In this document: piece after piece, positions 7,788 to 16,344 of the stretch
How positions within the stretch are numbered: position 1 is the stretch's first letter
How the letters are laid out: every line of letters begins with the position of its first letter
Assembly: GCA_018378255.1 (NCBI GenBank)
Contig: JAGZXV010000026.1
Span: forward strand, 1 to 40,301
From: Clostridiaceae bacterium
Lineage (GTDB): Bacteria; Bacillota; Clostridia; Lachnospirales; Lachnospiraceae
Direction of reading: 5' to 3'
Length of the DNA: 40,301 nucleotides
The notes under the pieces: generated by a model
The model's input: only the letters and a program-made list of their open reading frames with translations
Database searches by the model: none
What the model was told of the DNA's origin: nothing
Made by a program: the position numbers and the translations under genes

Positions 7788-9075
7788 AAACTAACGGAAA
7801 TACGGTCATGATCCATCCGACCGATACAATACAGCAGATTATAGAAAGAATCCAGGACTGTTTAAACATGGATTTTTGGTCATAACCTCCGCATTCCATC
7901 ATATATGGAATAGCCGCGGTAGCCATAGGCGTCATGAATGCTGACAAACATGCGGCCTGAATTAAGATCATCAGCCCCACCGGGTTTGCTCCGATAGCCG
8001 CACAGGTTGCGATGGCAATCGGATGAAAGATCAGCATCGTTCCACGGTTCTGCATGACCTGAGTGAGCGCAAATGGAATGATGAAGAAAATAAATCCGAC
8101 AATATAAGAGTTCCCTCCCACAGCAGTCACCATGCCCGCAATATGGCCTCCAATCAGTTCACCGGCGCCTGTTTTGCTTAAAGCTCCCGACATAGCCAGC
8201 GCTCCCACAATTAAAAACAACATGCTGAACGGAATGGATGAAGTGGCTTCCCTGGGTTTTAACACGCCGAACAGCACCATGGCCAGCGCTCCAAGAACGG
8301 TGATCTCCCAGTTCTGCAGACCAATCAGCTGTGCAAACATGAGCGCCAGAGCATCCGCAAAGAAAATGATAATTCCCGCATATTCCTGAAATGGCTTCAA
8401 AGGTTCTTTCGCCGAAGTTTTTACAGCGGCGGCTGAAGGAGGAAGTATGGGTTCATCCGGAGCTAATTTCGTAGCAAAAAACGAACAATAAATCACGCAG
8501 ATAATCAGCAGTGGCAGACGTCCCAGCATCGGATCCAGAATTCCAACCGTAAAATCCAGATAACCATAGCTTTCCAGATAACCGTTCAGTTCTGCAGCAA
8601 CTGTGGCCCCAGCTCCCACCGGGAACGTACAGCAGGTCACAACCGTGGCAACGCCGAGAGGGAACATAACCTTGCTGGATTTAATTCCCATGCTCTCTGC
8701 AGATGCTAAAAGCATTGGCGCCACAATACCCATTGCCACAATCGGGCTTTGGATGAACTGGCTTAACAGCATACCGATCAGCACGTATCCAAACATCAGC
8801 TTATTCAAATTTCCTTTTGCCACCTTTGAGATCTGGTTCGCCACATTAGTACAGAACTGGGTTCTGTTAAAACCGGCGGCAACCACGCACATACCACCGA
8901 TCATCACCACATTATTATTGGAAAAATACGCTAGCCCTTCTTTTGCATCCAGACATCCGGTTACTACCAGAGCCATCATGGATACTAGCGATACGGTGGC
9001 AAGGCTGTATTTTCCGCTGCAAAACCCAATTACCATAATTGCAAAAATAATAAGACATATTGTTAACTGACTCAT
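7786..9075 (-). CDS. SLC13-type (DASS-like) anion permease
   Basis: A 429-residue polytopic membrane protein, about 11-12 hydrophobic segments in a two-half arrangement typical of the SLC13/CitMHS ion-transporter superfamily. Each half has a re-entrant-type segment (around QSPIVAMGIVAP and FMTPMATAAIPYM) where sodium and carboxylate bind in this superfamily. The start is ATG 9075 (MSQLT), because GAGGAGG (9081-9087) sits at correct spacing; an upstream in-frame start is less likely. It is the last gene of an operon with two enolase-superfamily enzymes, so it probably imports the sugar acid or related carboxylate they use. Exact substrate unknown. Confidence 0.88.
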   Translation of the reverse strand: MSQLTICLIIFAIMVIGFCSGKYSLATVSLVSMMALVVTGCLDAKEGLAYFSNNNVVMIGGMCVVAAGFNRTQFCTNVANQISKVAKGNLNKLMFGYVLIGMLLSQFIQSPIVAMGIVAPMLLASAESMGIKSSKVMFPLGVATVVTCCTFPVGAGATVAAELNGYLESYGYLDFTVGILDPMLGRLPLLIICVIYCSFFATKLAPDEPILPPSAAAVKTSAKEPLKPFQEYAGIIIFFADALALMFAQLIGLQNWEITVLGALAMVLFGVLKPREATSSIPFSMLFLIVGALAMSGALSKTGAGELIGGHIAGMVTAVGGNSYIVGFIFFIIPFALTQVMQNRGTMLIFHPIAIATCAAIGANPVGLMILIQAACLSAFMTPMATAAIPYMMECGGYDQKSMFKQSWILSIICCIVSVGWIMTVFPLV

Positions 9076-9133
9076 TTGTACCTCCTCATACATCTAACTT
9101 TATAGTCATTTCCCCTTAATTCAAATCTGCTTT

Positions 9134-10309
9134 TTATTGGTCGCAGATGGAACCATCCACATTCAGCCGGGTTAGAATCTGGTGGGGACGGAATGGAAAT
9201 TTCTCTTCCAAATCGGGAATCACATCGATTCCAAGCCCTTCTTCCTCAGGTACAGGAAGGTATCCGTGATCCATAACCGGAATGTGGTCGACCATGTCAC
9301 ACTGGCGCAGCTTCACACCGCTGCCTGACAAATGGTCTGCCGTCGAAGCAGCATATGGATTGGGATATTCACAAATGGCTATATTATCCGTGGCCGCGCA
9401 AAAATGGAGCAGGGCGTTGGTCATAACCGGGCTCAACGGATTATGAGGCACCAGACTGACATGATGGGCTTCCGCTACCGCGGCTATCTTTTTCGCCCCG
9501 GTAAAACCGCCGCATACACCCAGGGATGCGCGGATATAGCTGCACGCCTCCCGTTCCAGAAGCATTTCAAATTCATGTACCGTATTGATCCGTTCGCCTG
9601 TGGCAATGGGAATGCGGCATTTTTTTGCCAGAAGGCCCATGGCGTCAAAATTATCCGGTCTGATGGGATCTTCCAAAAACATGGGGTTATAAGGTTCCAG
9701 TCTCGCACTGAGCTGCACTGCCAGTCCGGGTTCCAGCCTCCGGTGCAATTCCAGACACAAATCAATCTCTTCCCCTACCGCTTCCCTGATCTTTGCGATC
9801 CGGCGTTCCGCTTTATAAAGCATGGCGGAATTTCCATCCCCATAGGGTTTTGTCCGCGGTTCATCCAGATAAGGGTTCAAATGACCTAAGGCCGTATATC
9901 CTTCTTCCACACCTTTCACCGCATTTTCTATCAGTTCTTCTTCCGTCCGCCCTGCGGTATGATTGTACACCCGCACTTTATCCCTGCATTTTCCGCCTAA
10001 CAGCCGGTAAACAGGCACATGGTAGAATTTGCCGGAAATGTCCCAGAGCGCAATGTCAATGGCCGACATGGCCCCCATAACAGCCGCGCCGCGAAAATGG
10101 GAAAACCGGTACAGATACTGCCAATGGTGCTCAATATCCAACGGGTTCTGGCCGATCAAATATTCTTTCATAACCGAAATCGCACCGGCTGACGCCTCTA
10201 AAAATCCCCAGGCGCCGCTTTCCCCCAATCCGGTTATCCCTTCATCCGTATAGATTTTACAAAATACACTGCGGTTTGCACGCAGCACCTTTACATCTGT
10301 TATTTTCAT
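9134..10309 (-). CDS. Enolase-superfamily dehydratase (galactonate dehydratase-like MR/MLE protein)
   Basis: A 391-residue cytoplasmic enzyme of the mandelate racemase/muconate lactonizing group. It has the capping domain and then a TIM barrel. Likely Mg2+ ligands are Glu 187 (LELH), Glu 213 (FLEDP) and Glu 239 (TGER); His 189 and His 289 (PHNPLSP) fit the acid/base positions of sugar-acid dehydratases such as D-galactonate dehydratase. Two positions depart from that enzyme: ELH instead of DFH, and RAS instead of QPD. The substrate is therefore probably a related aldonic acid, not necessarily galactonate. RBS GGAGGAG precedes ATG 10309. It lies 12 bp after the paired enolase-superfamily gene. 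Confidence 0.9.
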   Translation of the reverse strand: MKITDVKVLRANRSVFCKIYTDEGITGLGESGAWGFLEASAGAISVMKEYLIGQNPLDIEHHWQYLYRFSHFRGAAVMGAMSAIDIALWDISGKFYHVPVYRLLGGKCRDKVRVYNHTAGRTEEELIENAVKGVEEGYTALGHLNPYLDEPRTKPYGDGNSAMLYKAERRIAKIREAVGEEIDLCLELHRRLEPGLAVQLSARLEPYNPMFLEDPIRPDNFDAMGLLAKKCRIPIATGERINTVHEFEMLLEREACSYIRASLGVCGGFTGAKKIAAVAEAHHVSLVPHNPLSPVMTNALLHFCAATDNIAICEYPNPYAASTADHLSGSGVKLRQCDMVDHIPVMDHGYLPVPEEEGLGIDVIPDLEEKFPFRPHQILTRLNVDGSICDQ

Positions 10310-10321
10310 AATCTCCTCCTG

Positions 10322-11398
10322 CTATTTGATCCGGTAAGGCGCCAGCAGTTCCCGGTTGATGTCCAGACCTGCCCCCGGTGCCTGGCTTGGGCTCACGGTT
10401 CCGTCCGCATTAAAAATGACCGGATATTTAAATGCTTCATAAACCTTTTCATCATACTGGGGCGGATAAAATTCAGCTATCACTGCATTTGGTACCGCGC
10501 AGTCCAAATGAATGTGAAGCTGCTGCTGTCCATGGGGGCTCATCACGATTCCATTGGCATCCGCATAACCTGCCACCTTCATGAATTCTGTTACGCCGCC
10601 CAGACAGGCCGCATCCGGGTTCAGAATGCTGACGGCCTGGGTGTTGATTAAATCCCGGAAACCGAAACGGGTTATTTCATTTTCTCCGGCCGCAATGGGG
10701 ATATTGCTTTTAGCAGCCACTTTCCGGTATCCGTCGTAGTCATCCGCATCCACAGGCTCTTCGAACCAATAGGGCCTGTACTCTTCCACCATTTTGGAAA
10801 ACTCAATGGCTTCAAAAAAACGGTAGGCGCAGTTGGCGTCCAGCATCAGCTTCGTATCCTCTCCAACCGCCTGGCGCACTGCTTTTACTCTTTCGGCATC
10901 CTCTCTCATGGACAGAGCGCCCACTTTCATTTTCACCGCATCGATACCCCAGCTTTTGTATTCCATCATTTCTTCCTGCAGTTCTTTGATCCCCTTATCC
11001 TTGGCATAGTAACCTCCGGCTATGTAACAGGGAATCCGGTCCTGGTATCCGCCCAGCAGTTTGTATAACGGCATTCCCGCCGCCTTTGCCTTAATATCCC
11101 ACAGAGCGATATCGATCGCGGAAACGGTCTTGCAGCTGGTACCTTTCCTGCCTATGAATTTCGGTACATAGGTCTTCTGCCAGAGCCTTTCATTGTTCAG
11201 CGGATCCTGGCCGATGATCGCCTTCCCCATGGTTTCGGCAAATTCAATGGCCCAACTGCACCCATACCCTGAAATCCCTTCATCCGTGTCAATGATTAAC
11301 AGGTTCAGTTCATTGTGGGTGTATAGATGTTTTCCATTGGCAATAGGCTTTTCTTTTGGCCAGCGGTATTGTTCTGTACGAACATCTGTAATCTTCAT
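10322..11398 (-). CDS. Mandelate racemase/muconate lactonizing enzyme family protein (acid-sugar dehydratase or racemase)
   Basis: A 358-residue enolase-superfamily enzyme of the mandelate racemase subgroup. It shows the K-x-K base motif (KMK, Lys 156 and Lys 158), metal ligands Asp 187, Glu 213 and Glu 239 (DAN, FEEP, AGEN), Asp 262 (LNPD) and the His 289 acid/base (SPHGQQ). With Lys on one face and a His-Asp dyad on the other, it may racemise or dehydrate an acid sugar. RBS AAGGAGAGGG precedes ATG 11398. It is the first gene of the operon, divergent from lysR. The paired enzymes likely perform successive or stereochemically complementary steps. Confidence 0.92.
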   Translation of the reverse strand: MKITDVRTEQYRWPKEKPIANGKHLYTHNELNLLIIDTDEGISGYGCSWAIEFAETMGKAIIGQDPLNNERLWQKTYVPKFIGRKGTSCKTVSAIDIALWDIKAKAAGMPLYKLLGGYQDRIPCYIAGGYYAKDKGIKELQEEMMEYKSWGIDAVKMKVGALSMREDAERVKAVRQAVGEDTKLMLDANCAYRFFEAIEFSKMVEEYRPYWFEEPVDADDYDGYRKVAAKSNIPIAAGENEITRFGFRDLINTQAVSILNPDAACLGGVTEFMKVAGYADANGIVMSPHGQQQLHIHLDCAVPNAVIAEFYPPQYDEKVYEAFKYPVIFNADGTVSPSQAPGAGLDINRELLAPYRIK

Positions 11399-11422
11399 TC
11401 TGCCCTCTCCTTTTTAGCATTT

Positions 11423-11437
11423 TCAGGCTTTGCCTGA
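11423..11437. repeat. Short palindrome in the leader of the enolase-superfamily operon
   Basis: TCAGGC (11423-11428), a TTT centre and GCCTGA (11432-11437) form a perfect inverted repeat, 25-39 bases upstream of the ATG at 11398. It could be a protein-binding site or a small mRNA hairpin close to the ribosome binding site; no U-tract follows. Confidence 0.5.
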
Positions 11438-11459
11438 GATTTTAGTTGATGTTTTATTT

Positions 11460-11537
11460 GATGTTTTTATGCTAACATGGGGGAGTTTCAAAGTCCAATA
11501 CCGTTAAATCATTGGTTTATCAGATGTTTTTATGCTA
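11460..11537. repeat. Pair of 15-bp direct repeats, 63 bp apart
   Basis: GATGTTTTTATGCTA occurs at 11460-11474 and again at 11523-11537. A shorter match, GATGTTTTAT, lies at 11448-11457. The 63-bp period equals about six helical turns, so bound proteins would face the same side of the DNA. A role as binding sites for the adjacent LysR regulator is inference. Confidence 0.6.
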
Positions 11538-11561
11538 TAAATAAACTCTATTCTGCGATAA

Positions 11562-11675
11562 AATTTATTAATCAGCGAAGCGGGGTATCAATGGGCGGAG
11601 ATGGATGATCTGGGGCAGATTACAGATTACTTAGAGCGGATTTACAGCCCTTTACCGGAAAATCCGACGTGGTAG
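11562..11675 (+). pseudogene. Possible C-terminal remnant of an unrecognised protein
   Basis: A 37-codon open frame after a stop at 11559-11561 has protein-like composition: AEMDDLGQITDYLERI followed by YSPLPENPTW and a stop at 11673. It has no good start or ribosome binding site. It may be the tail of a lost gene, or chance. I do not recognise the family. Confidence 0.2.
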
Positions 11676-11688
11676 TTATCTTCCTCAC

Positions 11689-11717
11689 TTTACATTTACC
11701 CAAAATCCCCCTATAAT
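11689..11717 (+). promoter_or_regulatory. Sigma-A-type promoter of lysR
   Basis: TTTACA (11689-11694) and TATAAT (11712-11717) are separated by 17 bp, about 45 bases before the lysR start codon. Confidence 0.7.
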
Positions 11718-11761
11718 CAAAACATGGATGTACTGCATAAACAGATCACGGAGGGAATTTC

Positions 11762-12718
11762 ATGCTATACGAAAAACTGAACTATGTTCTTACTATCGCA
11801 GAAGAACAGAACCTGACCCGGGCAGCAAAACGGCTGTTTATTTCACAGCCAACCTTAACTTTATATTTAAACCGGCTTGAGGCGGAACTTGGCGTCAGGC
11901 TGTTCGACCGGAGCAAGACACCCATAACGCTGACGGAAGCAGGCTCCTATTATATCGAAGAAATGAAAAAGATTTCAGCATCAGAGCAACTGCTCAGAAA
12001 TGACATCAAATTTATTGCCAATCCGTCCCAGACTTTGATCGTAGGAATCGGACAAGTCCGTGGCCATCATTGGCTTCCCATGATGCTGCCTACATTTTGC
12101 TCCATTTACCCCCATGTCAACGTCCAGGTTGTTCAGTCCACAGAACAGTATCTCAACGAAGCGCTCCATACCCGGCGCTTGGACGTAGCTTTCGGCGTCC
12201 TCCCTTCGTCTGTCTCGGATTTAAAAGTCGTTGATCTGATGTATGAAAAAATGTTTTTGGTCTCCCACAGAAAATTTGGATTGGTCCCCTATTCCGAACG
12301 GAGCCAGTATTCTGCCGACCGCCCTTACGTCATCCCATACAGTAAATTGAACGGACTTCCGTTCATCATCCCCCAGGTCAATAACGGCCTGTATGACAGT
12401 TATGAAAAGATTGTACTGGAGAATCAAATCCATCCTTCCCGAACTATTTCAGTCAATAATCTGAAAACCGGGCTGGAACTGGCACTGAAAGGATTGGGCG
12501 TCCAGCTTTTATCCGGATCAATTTTACAGTGTGAGCCGAATCAGGCAGATGTGGGGGAATATTTGGATTTTTGTGTGCTTGAAGATATGCCGCAGACCAG
12601 AAAATGCGTGGCTGCCTATGATGGGTCCAGCATTAAACTGAATTTGATTGAGGATTTGATACGGATTGTGCAGAATGAGGTGCTGCCTGATTGTAAGCAT
12701 ATTAGTTTGATTGAGTGA
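11762..12718 (+). CDS. LysR-family transcriptional regulator
   Basis: A 318-residue LysR-type regulator. The N-terminal winged helix-turn-helix (AEEQNLTRAAKRLFISQP and onward to about residue 60) is followed by a type 2 periplasmic-binding-like effector domain from about residue 90. ATG 11762 has GGAGGG at good spacing and a clear promoter upstream. It is divergent from the two enolase-superfamily genes and the SLC13-type permease. That is the standard arrangement for a LysR activator of a catabolic operon, so it likely senses the sugar acid or a breakdown product. It ends at a terminator shared with spoIVB. Confidence 0.95.
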   Translation: MLYEKLNYVLTIAEEQNLTRAAKRLFISQPTLTLYLNRLEAELGVRLFDRSKTPITLTEAGSYYIEEMKKISASEQLLRNDIKFIANPSQTLIVGIGQVRGHHWLPMMLPTFCSIYPHVNVQVVQSTEQYLNEALHTRRLDVAFGVLPSSVSDLKVVDLMYEKMFLVSHRKFGLVPYSERSQYSADRPYVIPYSKLNGLPFIIPQVNNGLYDSYEKIVLENQIHPSRTISVNNLKTGLELALKGLGVQLLSGSILQCEPNQADVGEYLDFCVLEDMPQTRKCVAAYDGSSIKLNLIEDLIRIVQNEVLPDCKHISLIE

Positions 12719-12783
12719 GGATATGGAATTGGTGGAATAAGAAAAAATATGGAGCGTTCCATACCTTTAGATCGACCGTAGCA

Positions 12784-12826
12784 AAAAAGAAGGCATATTT
12801 GGGCAACCTCCCAACGCCTTCTTTTT
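12784..12826. terminator. Bidirectional intrinsic terminator between lysR and spoIVB
   Basis: AAAAAGAAGGC (12784-12794) pairs with GCCTTCTTTTT (12816-12826). The stem itself provides the T-run on both strands, so it can end both converging transcripts. Confidence 0.85.
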
Positions 12827-12846
12827 CACTATATCCTCCCCGGTCC

Positions 12847-14124
12847 TCAATGCTCGATCATATTCTCCACAAATATCCCATACCCCCTGGTAGAATCCTG
12901 TATAAACACATGGGTCACCGCCCCGATCAGTTTCCCATTCTGTATAATCGGGCTTCCCGACATCCCCTGCACAATCCCTCCGGTCAGGTTCAACAGTTCC
13001 TCATCCACAACCTTAATCACCATTCCCTTGGTCTTATGATTATTGGAATAATCCACTTTCTGTATTTCAATTTCATAATCCTTTAACTCCCCTGAAACGG
13101 CGCTTCTGATAAACGCCTGCCCTTTCACCACATCCTGCCGGTAGCCGATCTCCATCGGCTCTCCCTGGATCTGCTTTTCAAGCCTTTCATTAGCAACACC
13201 AAAAATACCTTCGTCTGTATTGCTTTCAATGGTACCCAGCGTGGAGCCCGGACCATAGTAGATCACTCCCGACATCACGCCCGGCTTGCCTATGGTACCT
13301 TTTTCAATTCCCATGATTTCCGTATCATACAGTGTTCCATTCGTAATCTCCACTACGGATGAGGTATCCATATCGCTGATGCCATGGCCCAGCGCGCCGA
13401 AATTGCCGTTTAAATCCAAATATGTCATCGTGCCGATTCCCTGAGTATCACTTCTGACCCAGACACCCAGTTTATAATCTCCTTCCGCGGTGGCAATTGG
13501 GCTCATTTTTACTTCAATGGGCTGGCCGTCCCTTCTCACCTGAAGAACTGCCTCTGAATTTCCAATCTTATTGACTGCTTCCACCAGCTCTTCCTTATCC
13601 TTTAAAGGCTGGCCATTAATTGATTCGATATAATCACCGGACTTTAAAATTCCCATAGCCGGTTCTGTTTCCATTCCCTGGGTATCGGTCACCTTTCCGG
13701 TACCGATCACCATGATACCATCTGATTTTAAGTAAATTCCAATCGGCACACCACAGGGGATCGCGTATCTGGTATCCACCACGTCCACCTGTATTTCCTT
13801 CAGCTGCAGCCATCCAAACAACTTAATCCCCAGCCGGTAACTTCCCTGGTTGTTGGAATAGAGGGAAAAGGGTTCCTTTCCCTGAATGGTGATCTGATTT
13901 GATGGTATGTCCGATCCGTTATTCAGTACCACTTCTTCGCTTTCGCTGAAAAGAGTGGAACTGAGCGGCATTGTAAAATGAAACTGTTCTTCTTCTGAAA
14001 CTACAATATTCAATTGATCGGGTATTACCCGCATTACATAGTAATAAGAAAAAGCTGATAAAAGCAGAATGATAAGACCGCCGAGAGCGATCAGATATCT
14101 GCACACATTCCTCTTTCCCGTCAT
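12847..14124 (-). CDS. spoIVB: SpoIVB peptidase
   Basis: This sporulation serine protease (family S55) is made in the forespore and secreted to the intermembrane space. In Bacillus subtilis it cleaves SpoIVFA to trigger pro-sigma-K processing. The protein is about 425 residues from ATG 14124, chosen because AGGAGG is 8 bases upstream; GTG 14130 is too close. One membrane anchor spans about residues 8-30. A PDZ domain covers about 130-210, and the S55 domain follows with His in LGHGISDMD and the nucleophile Ser in GMSGSP (near 389-391). It follows recN as in many clostridia, but the usual neighbour spo0A is absent downstream. Confidence 0.96.
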   Translation of the reverse strand: MTGKRNVCRYLIALGGLIILLLSAFSYYYVMRVIPDQLNIVVSEEEQFHFTMPLSSTLFSESEEVVLNNGSDIPSNQITIQGKEPFSLYSNNQGSYRLGIKLFGWLQLKEIQVDVVDTRYAIPCGVPIGIYLKSDGIMVIGTGKVTDTQGMETEPAMGILKSGDYIESINGQPLKDKEELVEAVNKIGNSEAVLQVRRDGQPIEVKMSPIATAEGDYKLGVWVRSDTQGIGTMTYLDLNGNFGALGHGISDMDTSSVVEITNGTLYDTEIMGIEKGTIGKPGVMSGVIYYGPGSTLGTIESNTDEGIFGVANERLEKQIQGEPMEIGYRQDVVKGQAFIRSAVSGELKDYEIEIQKVDYSNNHKTKGMVIKVVDEELLNLTGGIVQGMSGSPIIQNGKLIGAVTHVFIQDSTRGYGIFVENMIEH

Positions 14125-14153
14125 CCCCACATACCTCCTTTTAAGTTCTTAGT

Positions 14154-14160
14154 TAGTATG
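14154..14160 (-). promoter_or_regulatory. Possible sigma-G -10 element before spoIVB
   Basis: The minus strand reads CATACTA here, matching the sigma-F/G -10 consensus, 30 bases before the spoIVB start in the 75-bp gap after recN. B. subtilis spoIVB is forespore-expressed. The -35 match is poor, so this is tentative. Confidence 0.35.
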
Positions 14161-14199
14161 TGTCCTACTTTGGGAAATCAGTCTGTTATTTTTTAGATG

Positions 14200-15861
14200 T
14201 TATTTTTTTGTGGTACCTGCCAGTATTTTCATCTCTTTTGCATTTTGATAGACGGTATCAGTGATCTGGGCGCCGCCAAGGAGACGCGCCAGCTCATTCA
14301 CCATCTCATCCTCCCCTAACGGACGGATCGTTGTAACTGTCTTTTTATCAGCCACATGCTTTGCGATTTCAAAGTGAGTATCAGCCATGGCTGCTATCTG
14401 AGGTAAGTGGGTGATGCAGATCACCTGGTGGGTTTTCGAGATATATGCTAATTTTTCCGAAACTTTTTGTGCAGTTCTTCCGCTGATTCCTGTATCGATT
14501 TCATCAAATATCAATGTAGGGATATCGTCGCTGTCTGCCAGAACCGTTTTCACCGCAAGCATAATTCTGGAAAGTTCTCCGCCGGATGCCACCGCGCCTA
14601 AAGGTTTTGGCACTTCTCCCGGATTGGTGGAAATCATGAATTCCGCTTCGTCAAAGCCGCCGGATGTATAATGATCCAGTCGTTTAAATGTCATGATAAA
14701 TTCCACATCTATAAAATTCAAGTCAGCCAGACTCTCTTTAATTTTTTTAGTCAGCGCAACAGATGCATTCTTTCTGATTTCTGATAATTTTTGACTAAAA
14801 CCCTCTAATTTATCCTCAGTTTCGGAAAGTTCCTTTTCCAATTGGCGGCAGATCAGGTCATGGTTTTCCAGTTCATCCAGTTTTTTCATTTTATCTTCCA
14901 TGCAGGACAGGATTTTCTCCACTGAATCCCCATATTTAGCCTGAAGGTTATGGATCATATCCAAACGTTTTTCAATGCGGGAAAATTCCTCTTCATCGAA
15001 ATTCATATCATCCATATACCCCATAATATCCCTGGTAACATCGCTGATAATGGAATCCACATCATATAGCTGGTTTCGGATATTGGAAAGATTTTCATCA
15101 TAATCAGCGATCTGGTTCACTTCCTTTAAAGCTCGGCTGATTCCTTCTCCATTCACCGCTTCATAAGCTGCGGAAAGGCCGGCAGTGATCTTCTGGGCAT
15201 TGTTAAATCTCCTGTACTCCTGGGTCAGTTCTTCTTCCTCGCCTTCCTTCAGACCGGCATTTTCAATTTCTTCGATTTCAAACCGTAAAAAATCTGCCTC
15301 CCTCAACCGGCTCTCCTGATCCATAGACAGCGATTCCAGCCGTTCTTTGATCTGCATGTATTCATGATACAGTTCTGCAATATTCTGTTTTACGGATTGT
15401 GTCTGGGATTTGGCATATGCATCCAGAATTTCAAGATGCTTAGATTTGTATAATAAAGACTGGTGCTCATGCTGGCCATGAATATCGATCAGCAGGCTGG
15501 TAATTGACCGCAGTTTGGCCGCTGTCACCGTTTCATCGTTGATTTTGCTTACGCTTCTGGAAGGCATGATCTTCTTAGAGATGATCACCATGCCGTCACT
15601 GTCGGGAATCACATCCATTTCTTTCAGCATTTCTGTTTTTACCGGGTCGGTGACAGAAAAAACCAGTTCAATATAGGCATAGTCCTCCCCTGTCCGGATA
15701 CTATCACGGGGAACTTTTCCTCCCAGCGCAATATTGACCGAACCGATGATGATGGATTTTCCGGCGCCGGTCTCTCCGGTCAGAATGTTCAGTCCATCAC
15801 CGAATTCAATATCCGCCCGCTCGATCAGGGCAAGATTTTTAACATGTAAGTCCAAGAGCAT
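14200..15861 (-). CDS. recN: DNA repair protein RecN
   Basis: A 553-residue SMC-like ATPase acting in double-strand break repair, full length for the family. Walker A is GETGAGKS (29-36) near the N-terminus, with long coiled-coil arms between about residues 150 and 350. The C-terminal head has the ABC-type signature ASGGELSR, Walker B LIFDEID and the THLPQIAA segment typical of RecN. ATG 15861 has AAGGAGTG upstream. It lies 13 bp after argR, the standard clostridial order. Confidence 0.97.
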   Translation of the reverse strand: MLLDLHVKNLALIERADIEFGDGLNILTGETGAGKSIIIGSVNIALGGKVPRDSIRTGEDYAYIELVFSVTDPVKTEMLKEMDVIPDSDGMVIISKKIMPSRSVSKINDETVTAAKLRSITSLLIDIHGQHEHQSLLYKSKHLEILDAYAKSQTQSVKQNIAELYHEYMQIKERLESLSMDQESRLREADFLRFEIEEIENAGLKEGEEEELTQEYRRFNNAQKITAGLSAAYEAVNGEGISRALKEVNQIADYDENLSNIRNQLYDVDSIISDVTRDIMGYMDDMNFDEEEFSRIEKRLDMIHNLQAKYGDSVEKILSCMEDKMKKLDELENHDLICRQLEKELSETEDKLEGFSQKLSEIRKNASVALTKKIKESLADLNFIDVEFIMTFKRLDHYTSGGFDEAEFMISTNPGEVPKPLGAVASGGELSRIMLAVKTVLADSDDIPTLIFDEIDTGISGRTAQKVSEKLAYISKTHQVICITHLPQIAAMADTHFEIAKHVADKKTVTTIRPLGEDEMVNELARLLGGAQITDTVYQNAKEMKILAGTTKK

Positions 15862-15874
15862 ATCATCACTCCTT

Positions 15875-16324
15875 TTATTCTGCTATGAGTTTTTTTATTT
15901 TATCCATAACAAGGATGGTATCATCCACACTGCGGACCGCACACATGATGGTGTCATCTCCTGCAATACAGCCCACGATTTCATGAAAATGAATGGCATC
16001 CAAAGCAGCAGCCACAGCCATAGCCATGCCGGACACGGTTTTAATCACCAGCATATTCTGCGCCATATCCATGGACAGAAAACCGTCTCTCAATATACGG
16101 ATGTATTTGTCGCTGGGAGTCTCCTGGTTCTGGAGCACCACATACCGCTGTTTCCCGTTTCCCGCCTGGACCTTTGTCAGCTTCAGTTCCCGGATATCTC
16201 TGGAAACCGTTGCCTGGGTGACATTAAAGCCCCTTTGGTTTAAGTACTCAGCCAGCTCCTCCTGTGTCTCTATTTCATATTTTCCGATCAGTTCCACAAT
16301 CATGCTGTGTCTTTCTACTTTCAT
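15875..16324 (-). CDS. argR: Arginine repressor ArgR
   Basis: A 149-residue arginine-responsive regulator of biosynthesis and catabolism, which works as a hexamer. The N-terminal winged helix-turn-helix includes TQEELAEYL and TQATVSRDIRELKL. The C-terminal oligomerisation and arginine-binding domain has the GDDT motif (CIAGDDTIM). RBS GAGGAG precedes ATG 16324. It sits between nadK and recN, as in many Firmicutes. Confidence 0.96.
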   Translation of the reverse strand: MKVERHSMIVELIGKYEIETQEELAEYLNQRGFNVTQATVSRDIRELKLTKVQAGNGKQRYVVLQNQETPSDKYIRILRDGFLSMDMAQNMLVIKTVSGMAMAVAAALDAIHFHEIVGCIAGDDTIMCAVRSVDDTILVMDKIKKLIAE

Positions 16325-16344
16325 GCCATCATCTCCTCGCTGCC

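Larger units (their letters stand above)
11399..11761. promoter_or_regulatory. Divergent regulatory region between enolase-superfamily operon and lysR
   Basis: This 363-bp gap contains a small leader palindrome, a pair of 15-bp direct repeats, a short possible gene remnant and the lysR promoter, each listed separately. A weak TTGGAC box lies on the minus strand near 11485-11500, but no good -10 follows it. LysR-type regulators usually bind such divergent intergenic regions. Confidence 0.5.

Noticed and set aside
9134..10309. EDP instead of EEP in the galactonate-dehydratase-like enzyme as an inactivating change
   Set aside because: The first Glu, likely the metal ligand, is kept, and the other active-site residues (GER, HNP) are present.
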